A stretch of DNA of 64,000 bases from Lineus longissimus. Its lineage: Eukaryota; Nemertea; Pilidiophora; Heteronemertea; Lineidae. Location: positions 4,964,501 through 5,028,500 of the forward strand of contig NC_088315.1 in NCBI RefSeq assembly GCF_910592395.1. The letters run 5' to 3'. Below, one piece after another: positions 26,501 through 38,000 of this stretch. Numbering within the stretch: position 1 is the stretch's first letter; each line of letters opens with the position of its first letter. The notes beneath the pieces were generated by a model. That model searched no databases and had not been told where the DNA came from. It saw only the letters and a list, made by a program, of their open reading frames with translations. A program made the translations under genes and the position numbers.

Positions 26501-29500
26501 ATATTTCGATGTGTGTTTCGCTTACATATGTAATTCTTAGATACTTTTAAATTTCCGATCATATCTGTGTAGTTGGATTCGTTTAATTAACTTCCCTCAG
26601 CGTACGTAGTTTTTGCAAATTACATTGTTTTTAACAACGAAAATAAGCATTTCCAGATTGAAGCTAAAATAATGTATTTTGTAATTTCCAACGTCTCCCC
26701 GGCTTCGTTTTCCAAATGTTCATGCCAAAATATCGAAAATCCCTGCAAGAATTCCTTTAGCCGACGAACCAAATATCAGCACATTATTACTCTAACTTAT
26801 TGTCCCACCAAACTTCTTGAACAAACTTTTCTCGGTACAAAATCGAAAGGCCTATTTACTAGTGTGTGTGAACATCGTGCTCCAGGCTTTCGGCTAGCAC
26901 GACGACCTACCGCAGATGGAGTAGGCCTATAGACCTCTCATAGCTGAAATAACCTTTTATGATGATAAATGGAAACTATAGAATGACAAGTACATGCTTT
27001 AAAGTATATGTACATCAAAAACGTTACTTAAAAGTTAAAAGTAATAAGTTTTTTTTATGTATAACCATAAACCCATGACAAAAAAAATTTGTTACCACAT
27101 AATAAACTAACCATTTGACATGAAGCATCTGAATCTGGACAAAATTTATCAATGAAAACATTTGAGACGACTCGTGTTGTCTCCTGTGCATCATAACGAA
27201 ATCCCCCGCGCCTTCCCCGAGAAACAATCAAGAAAATGACTACAATCTCACGCTCGTAAACCTATTACCACATCGCTCAACCCAAAGCGAAAATGTTTAA
27301 TTTTGCTCGTCTCGGCGGGGTTGGAGTCACAATGGTCGCGCTAGCTAACTAAGTTAGCATCGGTAAGAATGATACCGCTCGCAAGAGCTAGCATTACCCT
27401 TTATGGGTCTATTACTGACTTTCGCCGCTAACCACTGCGCGGCGTTTGCGGGTCGCTGGAAATCATATCAACGCGTTAATTAACGATACAGCCTCATTAG
27501 CGGTGGCAAATATACATGCCTAATTGTAAACGCTGGATCAGGGCTGTAATTTATGCCAACTGACGCATAGGTCTGCAGCAGGCTATGTGACTCTTCTGAA
27601 CCAATTGGAAAAATATCAAATTACTGTTAACTTATATTTGGATAAAAGGTGACATTTCAGTAGGCTGCTGGACATATTGATATGTGCATATTAGTCACTT
27701 TTTGACGAATCTGACTAGTGAGAAAATTGCTAAACTTGAAGTTCAGATGGCCTCTCGGCTTGGTAAAGTGTTCTGATGTTACAGTGCTAAATTTAAGCAG
27801 AATTGATATTGTTCGAATGTGGGTAATTGTAATTCGTCACAGCTCTAACTTTTAAAAAACGACTTGGTGATTACTACAAAGACTCAACATCAAACAATTA
27901 GTAATTATTAGTTTAAAAACATATGACGCTAAACAATCTTATTGTACATTTACGTTAAAGCACCTTACTTCCTGCTGAAACACTAGCTTATACAATGTTT
28001 TAGTAATTCGAAATTTGTTCAAAAGCATATGACGCCAAATAGTTCCATTGAACAGTTATAAGTACTTCCTGCTGTAACATTTGATGGATAATAACATATC
28101 GCCACGACAAAATGAATTTAATGTACCATATCAAAAACTAATATAGATTGATACTGAATATTCAATGCATTCATAACTAAGCGGGAAACGAGTTAATACC
28201 GTTTTTGTTATCATTTCTGCCGTATTTTATCCATAAAACACCACGGAGACGGACCATTAATAAAACAATGATTCCTCCATTGAGTACCTGGATTATTCGT
28301 TAAAACCTTAACCTACAAGACAACACTATAATTATATGTATTATAAGCATAATGACGGTAATAATTAGTTAGGTTTAAGCACTTGAATGTCCTCATCGGA
28401 GTGATTTTTGTACTAATTAGACAAATCTGTACGTATTGTAACCGTATGTTTGCCGTAGCTGCAGTGTTTAGAACACCTCTCTCCTTACATCTGGCAATAA
28501 CGCTTCTAACTATGGTGGGAAACGCACAAACAAACACAAGTTAATTCGAGTAACCGACGATGAAACTTGTAAAATACTTCACATGAAGCCTTGGCAAATA
28601 AAATTTCCCCCGAACAATTTGATATATCTCCCACGTGAATAATTGGGATCTTTTCCTTCAACGCCTTACATAATGGCATAAAGAAATATCTCTCATCAGT
28701 CGAACAAGAACTTTCACATTTTCCAAACACGAGCACAACGGACCAGATAAACAATATTCCTCTCCCAGTTTTTCGTGTTTTTCCAAACGGCATTCTACCC
28801 TTCCAATCTGTATACTAAGCAACCCTTGCAAACACAGCTCCAGATCTCAACCCTTAAAAATACAGGTTTTTGCCAACAACACCGATACCAATATCTTTAT
28901 CCCTATAAACCGCATCTAGGCTAGATATTCTATATCTTATCAATAAGATCCTTGTCGCAATCAGCCGCACTCCCCCAGATCCTGTATACCCGTACCCTCG
29001 GCCCTGTATCCTGGTATCTCCCCGCCTGAACCCAGCGCGTGAGAAGCCAAGAATACCAATACCAACATCTGGGGAAACCGATAATGAATTATCTCCGCTT
29101 CGATGCTCCGCCTAGGAAAATATATACTCACATTTGCTAATATCTAAGCAGCTAAGTAGCCGACTCATCTGAGAAAACAAGGCTACATTTCTGTGGGGGT
29201 TTGTAACTTACTTGAAATTGGATACGAAAAATGGGGGGCTGAGCATTTGACGTCTTGTAGAAGGCAAATATAACGTCTGTTTTCAACAGCGTTAGTGACA
29301 TTGTTATTCCTGTCTAGTTCTATTGGCTATATTTAAATTGGACTACATTGTAAGTTCACGTTAGCGCTAACGCTGTTTGATCAATTTTGCCCCACTGCTT
29401 TCAGATTTTGGCTTTACCCCGATGACACCAGACGAAAGTAAGTTTATTCCTCATGAAACCTTACAGGAAAAGAAATACCATTGAAAGTCATTCGATAGTT

Positions 29501-31107
29501 GACCAGGAAAATCTTCCGGTCTGGAAGGGCTATACTGGCCAACGTCAGCATTAAAGTGGCCCCTTTTGATGGGACACCGCCTCTTCTGAATTTGAAAAAT
29601 TCGACAAAACCTTCTTGAACAACTTTGATTCCTGTTGAAATCTAGTTAGAGTCAAGATCGGATGCGAATTTACCGCAAATGACCTATAATGATGACAATG
29701 TCATCCGATGCAAATAAAAGATGAGCGAAAAATGAAAAGATGACAAAAGGTGAGAGTTAATGGCCGTCTACCTGTGATAATTGAGATACGTGTCCCCATT
29801 GACAAATGGCAAAGAAATCTAACAAAACTCACTGAGAAAAAAATGTAGTTTTGAATGATTTTGAATGCTTGGCACGTCCGCAGTATAACCACTACAGACT
29901 TCAAGTGTGAAATACAGCACTTGAACTAAAAGCCGTGCTGAGCTCCCCTCACTCAATTAAAACTACCCAATCTTCACGAAAGCAATTAATCGACAAATCT
30001 CAATTAAAATTAAGTTTTAAGTACCTTCAATCCATGATTAAAAGCTCTATGAAATGGCAAAGCAATACTGTGGGCGCTCAGAGTTGGTTAATCCCCTGAA
30101 AAACCCTTATGAAGTGAGAATTGATCTTGAGAGAACGACAAACGTCCTTAGAGGTGACAATAACGCGACTCAAGATCCACCTCTCAAAGACAACCAGCGG
30201 AGGTCCGGCGAACATACAAAAACGCCTCCTTTTTCTAAACTTTTGGTCATTTTCTGACTTGGCACAATCTTTCTGGTCAAATCAACGTCACCCTTGGACA
30301 AAAGAAGGGTCATTTATTGTTCAGGGCTTTCGTCCTCGTCACTGACTGGTCAGCCCCTGCCCGTGTTGTTGCGCTCATTGTATCCCGCTGACGGCTAATC
30401 GCGGAAAGGCCGGGGAGCACTTATTGTGTTTTTGACTAAGTTATCGGCCGGATCGCTACTGTGGAGCTCTCGAACGCGCAAGGATATACTCGGAGTAGCC
30501 CGTTAACGGAGCCCGTATTTTTTACCCGGTGTTTAAGGGATACATTGCAATCATGACCCCTTCTTTGGATATCGACCAGACCACCATTGATATGGAAAAG
30601 GGTTAGCTTGAATTTTGTTACATGTTTTTCTCTCTTAACCATTTTTCTTAACTTAACTTTTAAGGAACAAACCCTTCCTCCTCCCTTTTCAACCTTTTTT
30701 TCTTTAGTCAAAATTATGAATATCACGTCAATCAACTTTAAAGCGTATGTTATTACACAATTTATGGTACCTATAACTTGCAATGGGGCATTTGTGATTT
30801 TGGTTTTTAACTATGATAACGACGTAAATGTCATCTTCAATGTTTACATTAATTATCGTCTCTCCTAAGATACATTGTTGTCTACTATCAACGTGCATAA
30901 TTCACCAGAAAAATAGGGTTTGCACCCAAACAAAAATTATTTCGCCAACTTGAACCACAACATTACTCTGCAGTAAAGTAACTTAGGCACCAATGGAACC
31001 ATTGTCAAATCTCATTTCTCCATTTCTGACACATGACCTAATTAGACGACATATCCATTTTGAGTTCATTCAGTTGAAAATATCAGCTTTGGACTCCGTA
31101 TTTCCTC

Positions 31108-31517
31108 AAATGAATCACTGGCGAATACCTTTGACGCCTTGACAATGCATCGTACCACCAACTTTGACCCATGCGTAGCACTGCCTTAACCTTTCGTTGC
31201 ATTTTCGAGAAGAAACAATTTTGAAAAGCAAAATTATTAGCCAGGTTACCTTTTTCGTACATAGTCCACTCTTTCATGAAATGAATCACTGGCGAATACA
31301 TTTTGACACCTTGACATTGCATGCCTCCTGCCTAGATCCATATATACCACTGCTTTAACCTTAGCGAAATTTATATGCCAAGAAACCTTTATCTGACATA
31401 GCCTACTATTTTACTATAACTTGTTTGAACATCGCCTTGCTTTTCAAGAATAGAGATATTTTTTTAATGCAAAATTCATAAACCAGGTTACCTTAGTATC
31501 ATACCTGCTATTTCACA
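31108..31517. repeat. Diverged tandem duplication (171-bp offset)
   Basis: AAATGAATCACTGGCGAATA at 31108 recurs at 31279. It is followed in both copies by TTGAC(G/A)CCTTGACA(A/T)TGCAT, then CACTGC(C/T)TTAACCTT, and later CCAGGTTACCTT. The second copy is longer by an internal insertion. Non-coding. Confidence 0.75.
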
Positions 31518-31880
31518 CCAACATTTCGGTTAATGCTCATCTATCTGATTTTCAAACGGCTATAACAGTATCTTTTAATCAAATGTCGTGCCAAAGTGAT
31601 TCTAACACATTTCTCCGATTGTTACTTAGATATTTCATATTCAACCTAAACATCTCAGTCTCCTTTATTTTACAATATCCAATAAAGGCAAATATTGATG
31701 CCATCAACATCTACATAGTGCACTGATGTTCGACGTCCTTGGTTGAACCGTGTGAAAAAACATCAACCTTCAAATCTTGGCCAAGTATCCATTCTCACCG
31801 TTATTGGATCTGCCTGCCGTACCTGTAATCTCACTTGAAATTAAACAACTTTATAACAAATATCAGACAGGGTAAACGAG

Positions 31881-31932
31881 CTTCTAATTAAACTCTGCAC
31901 TAATTAGCAAAACGTTTACCTCATTAATTGAG
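31881..31932. promoter_or_regulatory. Cluster of homeodomain-type TAATTA sites (candidate enhancer core)
   Basis: TAATTA at 31885-31890 and 31901-31906, and ATTAATT at 31923-31929, fall within 45 bp in the intron just upstream of the paired-domain exon. Motif content only; function is inference. Confidence 0.25.
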
Positions 31933-33619
31933 GAAGCGTTTTTAGTCCGACGGATTGTGGCTGTCAGAAAGTTCACTGACATTTTGCAAATGTTCAAGGT
32001 GCACGATTTATTTTGATCATTTTTTATTTGCCGTGCACCAAAGCCAGTGCATTTCTACAAACCTAGTACCTGGCCGAAAGGTTTTAAGTCAGAAAAAACT
32101 TTTAACATTTTAGTTGTTGGCTTTTACCACAATAAAATGCGTTGCATAGTTAGGCATTGAAAATTATTTCGTCCTGGTCGCTATCCCAACACTAGATATC
32201 ATCAACGATGATTAAAGCATGGTAATTTTTAATATTCCGATTTGCAAGTCCAAAGTATAACTTACCCCCTTAAAATAACGATGTAACATTTGCAAGTACA
32301 ATGTAGATTGTAGTAACACGATTAACAAGAGATGATCAAGTGTTTTTATGACATTACTACCTCTTCTAAACCTGTCGCAATTTTTCTGTCATTGGGTTGT
32401 ACACATTGAAATAAAGGGATTCTTGTCCTACATGTATATGCATACTTACCTTTATCCTAAGCAACATCCATATAAAAATTTAAATTATCAAAAGGACTTG
32501 GAAGTTAAAAATTCCAGTCAATAATCCAAGTCTATGTTAGATATCCAGTAAAAGTCCGAGCAATCACCATCCACTCCTGAACATTTCCACGGAATGTTGC
32601 CTGTTGGAGCTATTGGGTCTAAATGATCAAAACTGATACCGATACACCAAATCTTCCTAATAATCCAATTTGTCCTTGTTCTCACGGCCGGATTCGCCTG
32701 ACCGAAATCCCCCGCCCCTGGTCAGTGTTTCAATCACAGATGAGGTATTGTGATACTTTTCTCAACCATTCACTAAACAAATGAGCACCAAATTAAAAAC
32801 TCTGAAATTCTCGGCGAGAAATAGAAATCGCGCTAGTTAGGGTATATTGCTCCGGGCCCGGCGTCATGATACTTAGACAGCGACGAATATTTCTTGTGAC
32901 GACGATTCTCCTTCCACATGGTTGTGTTCATTAATCCATTAGGATTCAGGGTATTTTGAGAAAACATACAAAAATCTAAATATCTCTAAATATATTGCAC
33001 AAACCTAAATTCTGACTCGAGCATAAGAAAGTGCATCGTCAGGACTTTCCAGCGAATGGTCATGATATAGTCTTTCAATTCAATATAAAGAATGTAAAAT
33101 TGCTTCCTAAGTTGGTTTCCCTTGGAGACAGAATCTCTTTTCCACATGATTGTGCTCATTAAAGGTAACGCATGGAATCTTTGAAAAATCCTGAACAATA
33201 AGATAAGTCTCAGCCAGGAGCAAATATTTTCTTGAAGGTCTCCTCATGGTACAGGCGCATTTGCTCTTGTTCATTTGGTACAGCAAGACCAGCTCTCGAT
33301 TCCTCTGATGGTTACCAAGATATTTTCTTGTTCAATTGTGTGCTGTCAATTGAAATTATGCCTAATATAACGGCGATGCAAAATTTCTCGATTCAACTGG
33401 ACTAGCTGCAAAAGTAAGACTAACGAAACCTGCTGCACACTGCTCAGCAACATGTGTCAAATTTAAACCGTAGACGATGGTATCTAAAAACAACGAAATG
33501 CACTGCAGATCAGGATCTCATCGTTTATTTTGCTATGACGCCAGCTACCGAATTATTGCCCTCATTTTTCCACTTTTCTCCCGGCTTTGCCTCTTATGTG
33601 TCTACTTTTCCTTCCGCAG

Positions 33620-33966
33620 GTCACAGTGGCGTCAACCAACTCGGCGGCGTGTTTGTAAACGGTCGCCCCCTCCCGGACTCGACCCGGCAGAGAATAGTCG
33701 AGCTAGCTCACAGTGGAGCTAGACCGTGCGATATATCGCGAATTCTACAAGTCTCAAACGGCTGCGTGAGCAAAATTCTTGGACGTTACTACGAGACAGG
33801 GTCGATTCGGCCCCGTGCCATAGGAGGCAGCAAGCCCAGAGTGGCCACCCCGGAGGTCGTTGGGAAAATAGCGCACTACAAACGGGAATGTCCCTCAATA
33901 TTTGCCTGGGAGATCCGGGATAGATTGCTCTCAGATGCAGTGTGTAATCAGGACAATATTCCAAGT
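33620..33966 (+). CDS. PAX6: Pax6 exon encoding most of the paired domain
   Basis: 347-nt exon with acceptor CCGCAG (33614-33619) and donor GTAAGT (33967). After two bases completing Gly it encodes 115 residues, from [20 protein letters not shown] to CNQDNIPS. It covers the whole PAI subdomain (N-terminal beta-turn and helix-turn-helix), the linker [15 protein letters not shown], and the first two helices of the RED subdomain ([10 protein letters not shown]). The specificity residues in [16 protein letters not shown] are Pax6-type. Differences from vertebrate Pax6 are few (STRQR for [14 protein letters not shown] for [17 protein letters not shown] for SEGVCTND). Its length equals human exon 5 plus exon 6 (131+216), so the intron between ILQ and VSN is absent here. 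The frame stays open into the preceding intron as far as an ATG at 33535. Confidence 0.98.
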
Positions 33967-34207
33967 GTAAGTTGGCTAAACTGATTCTGAAATCCATCCA
34001 ATGTTCTCCAACCCAAATCTAAGCAGTGCATCCTCAAAGGAAAAATCCCAACAATGTCTTATCAAATGCTACCTGTCCTAAAGACCGTCTTCTTCTTGAA
34101 ACCACGACACTTCTGCTCAAACAGCGTTTGTAAGCTAACGCTGGTGTTATCGTATTCATTAAAAACGAAAAGGCAACACCAGAGTTATCACTAACGTCTG
34201 ACAGTAG

Positions 34208-34303
34208 CTGGTCGTTCAAAACAAGCAGTCACTTATCCAACGTAGACTTTACGCTAAGATAAGTTACGTTGTATTAATGACTGAATTTGTTTTAGACAAC
34301 CGG
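34208..34303. mobile_element. MITE-like element, same family as 62742-62888
   Basis: Left end CTGGTCGTTCAAAACAA and right end TTGTTTTAGACAACCGG form imperfect terminal inverted repeats, continued inward by GTCA(C/T)T. The termini resemble those at 62743 (CTGGTTGTTCAAAACAA). Non-coding interior. Confidence 0.55.
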
Positions 34304-34431
34304 TCCCAGAGGCGAAAATCTTTGAAAATCCAAGTTTTTTTTCCAACGAGCCTGCTAAAATTGACTTTGGAGAACACTGGAATTCCACACTCAGAACCTT
34401 TTTAGGATGAATGGCACTTAGGAATAGTTCT

Positions 34432-34493
34432 GTGAATTTTTCGCTGCAAAAATGGAATAGGTAAAAATTCCATTTTTGCAGAGAATAATTTAC
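34432..34493 (+). other. Intronic hairpin, 15-bp perfect stem
   Basis: CTGCAAAAATGGAAT (34444-34458) pairs perfectly with ATTCCATTTTTGCAG (34467-34481) over an 8-base loop. Imperfect pairing extends the stem about 12 bp outward. It could be a small structured RNA, a tiny inverted-repeat remnant, or chance; nothing shows transcription beyond the host intron. Confidence 0.4.
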
Positions 34494-34919
34494 CTAATTC
34501 ATCTAAAGTACTCTATTCCTCGATTACCATCCGTTCTTAAAAGGTAGTATGTTTCATCCTTACTTGAACTAACATTTCGTGGTTTTCTAATGGACAGTAT
34601 TTGTAAGTTTCTGTTCAAGTACACTTTGCACTTTTGCATCACCATTTTTCATATCAAACACTTATATGACCACCTTACAGCGCCTTAAAGTTGCAAAAAT
34701 CACTCAAGTACCCTATGAAAACAACTGATAGCTAAGTAATGAGTAAGCAGCTAACTGCTCTGAAAGTCTGTTTGCTATCATTTGCCAAAATATTGCACGA
34801 AATATTCAGTCAACAACCCTTCTAAAAACAATTATTTATTTTGTTCTTTTTGCCGTTTTCCATTTGCTTCAGCTGTTGCAGTCCCCAACCTGTTACAACC
34901 TAATTGCTCTAAACGCAGA

Positions 34920-35003
34920 ACAATAAATGACTAATTCAAACTAATCTCACTAATCAAAAACGCATTTAGTGCAATTACAACAACTTTTAATTAGACTTAT
35001 AAC
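34920..35003. promoter_or_regulatory. TAAT-rich stretch (candidate homeodomain-binding region)
   Basis: CTAATTC, CTAATCT, CTAATCA, CAATTAC and TTAATTAG follow one another within about 70 bp in the intron after the main paired-domain exon. This is motif evidence in an AT-rich intron, so the call is weak. Confidence 0.2.
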
Positions 35004-38000
35004 ACGTGTTGCAACGTCAGATCCGGTGATCTTTTGACCGCAAAAGGTTTCATCGCCTTCAAATCCTTACCCGAACACCTTCCTTCAATGCAACTGGATG
35101 TAGGAAATTGCCTCCTAATCACGAAGATTTTGACACTTTTGGAAACACCAACACCACAAATCACCTCTGTGTAGAACTGCTAGAAGTGAAAATCAACTTA
35201 AAGAAAGCAAACCGAAAGACATGTACATACATGTATAACCGTTAACCTGTGTCGCCATGCCTGAAAATTGGTCATTTTATGCCAAAATAGCTAACATTGT
35301 TACCGGATAGCTTTTAATGATTGCTCTCGAATAGAAAAAAATCATAATTTTTTTTGTTATTTTCTTGAAAATATGCGAAATTGCCAAACAATGCATATTT
35401 CATGTGATAGTTTGAAAGGGGTGAAGAAATTTGACTCCATTTTGTTTCGCAGCACTGGATACACGAAATGTGCTTCAGAACACATTGATATCATACATGT
35501 AGACAATGCACACCAGTAGTGCACAGTGTACAAAATCTCCCAATGCACAGCAAAGAAGTATTCATATCTTATATAAAAGGGCATCAGCACCATGACATGA
35601 ATGTTCCATGAATGTTCAAATGTTCCCAAATCGGGCTAATTTGAATGAAAACTGCAAATGACCCACTGGCTGCTGCCTTTCATGTCCGTTTCCCCTTCAT
35701 TACCCGCGATGGATTGGTGTCGCCGGCGCTTACAAGCCGCTTGGGTCGCTGGCACGGTCACAGTGTCCCTGTGCCCCGAAATTCTCCCCAGCAAATCCTC
35801 CCCTGATGGTAATCCCCACATGTCTATGTTGGGGTCGTCAAATCTATAGATCTGACTATTCTGCAAGGCATTCTTTGACAAAGCTGGAAATAAGATTTTG
35901 TCGAGATATTCTAAGTCTTAATCTGTCGAGCAATCATTCCTATAAAAAGCTAAGCAGTGACGGTCATAATTGCAACAAATTACTCAGAATTAACCCTCAC
36001 TGTTAATCACACGTTTTGAAGAATATGCCAATGGCCTGAATGTTACTACTTAAACGCTGATCTCATCAAGATTGCTATCTTGACTTTTGAAGACAAAATC
36101 GTTTTAAAATTGAGTCTTCTAGCCCATCTGGTAGAAGAAGTGCTATGTTCGATGTTTGGCAACAAGTGTTAGGACAAAACCTGCCAATGATCCCATGTCT
36201 TGGCTGAAATCTCTTGTGTATACTCTTAGTTGGGTAATTTTGATGAACACGAGGTGACATTATGCATCTATGCACGTTTCATGATGAATTTCGCTCCGAG
36301 ATTGCATACGGACCCAGCGTCCTGCAATATGTCTAATATACGTCGGCATTAGTATCAAGAGTGACTTTGGCCAGACAATGTTTAGGGTCTACCTTTTCAT
36401 GTTACTATAATTATTGGCATAGTGTGGCATTATGCGTTTATGAATGAGATAACTTTCAAAGCGACGGTCGAAAACACGGCGCACAGAAAGAGCAACGGTT
36501 TTCAATGAAACCTGAAAGGTGTTTCACAAAGCGTTGAAGTTTAGCTGTGGAGAGATCCTATAAAAATCTGGTCCCGACATTGAAAACGTCAATTACTTTA
36601 TAATAAGGCAGTTACCATTGTGAAAAACCCATAGAGCTGTTGCGGTCCCGGCGAAAAAGTTGCACCAAAATGATCCTGGCCAATCTCAGTTTTTGAAAGA
36701 CTGATTGTGCCATCGCCGAACCGCAGTCGTTTTCTTCTCACCAATCTGACGTCCTCCTCATAATAATGTAGTGCTGTTGCGCGAATGACAACAAAAATGC
36801 TTGATAACTTACAAACAAGTCAAGGGCCCATCCTTGTCAATGTTTTCATTTACACCATCTAATTTAATCCTCCCTGTTTTAATTCATAAGTTATATTTTT
36901 CTGACCGCCTTTTCTCCCAAGTTGTTTGCATAAAAAGTACGCTTTTGTTCAAACCCTGTGTCGCGGCCCTGAACCCAATTTACCGATGGCTATTCCCTTT
37001 CAAATTATCATTAGAAAATTGGTAATAAATAGAAATGAACCCACCGCTTTTATTATGAGAAAAAGATGATGACCTCCCGTTAGGGACTGAAAATGAATTC
37101 ATCCCAAGTTTACAAAACTTGCATATGCAGCAATGTGCGTATTTCACCTTTTACATTGTACATCAAAATCTGCCACCAGTTTTTTCTGGTCGTAATATTA
37201 TTCTTCTCAAAACAGCTGTCACCAGAGCTCACCGTCAAAAAATATCAGAACATCGTCGGTTTATGTATTTCATATGATCGCTAATTTTCTTTGTCGATTC
37301 ACAAAAGCGGGTTAGATTTACTGGTTAATTTGATATCTTTCCCTAAGGATAAACCATTCAAAAATTTCCATTTAATTCAATGTTCATAATTCTTATTGAG
37401 TGAACAAGTAAAATGTATAATTTGTGCGCACTATCACCTTTCACTAATGCAGCATGAAATATGCAGTAAAAGAATGTATGCTTGGTATTTGTAAGATATT
37501 ATTCAAATTGGAAAAATCATTGAAAGTGCAAACATAGAATTTTCAAAATGAAGGGAAAGGCAAATAAGCAGATATTTATCTTTTTATGGTGCTTGGGAAT
37601 CGTTCAAATCTTCACTAATCATGTATGAAACCACTTTTACTCAAAACGAATAGGCGGGACAGCTACACTAATAACGAGGGACAAATCAGAGTTAAATCGG
37701 TGGGACTTTATTTGAACAATTCGAGGCTTTAAAATCAAGTCAAATCTTTATCCAAAAGGTCAAGTCCGCCATTGTTGTACTACATTCACTTCTTAACCTC
37801 CCCAATTGGAGAGTATGAACGCGAAAGCGAGGCTCTGCCGCAAATCCGCTGTCATTATGCACAGGCACGAACGCTGGGTTTATAACGAAGTAGCTTACAC
37901 ACACTCTCCTCAAGGAACAATGGCTTCTTGAGATTTTCTGCTGACGAATTGACTTGGGTCACTTCATCAGTTTAGCAAATATTTTGTAGACCATTGTACC

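Larger units (their letters stand above)
6711..33619 (+). other. PAX6: Pax6 intron of 26.9 kb (between N-terminal and paired-domain exons)
   Basis: No additional exon with a recognisable Pax6 segment was found. It holds scattered small repeats (listed separately), TACATGTA-type runs, several AAGATGGC motifs and a TAATTA cluster near 31.9 kb. An alternative first exon could hide here, since a very short coding exon ending in phase 1 would be enough and cannot be recognised by eye. Confidence 0.6.
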
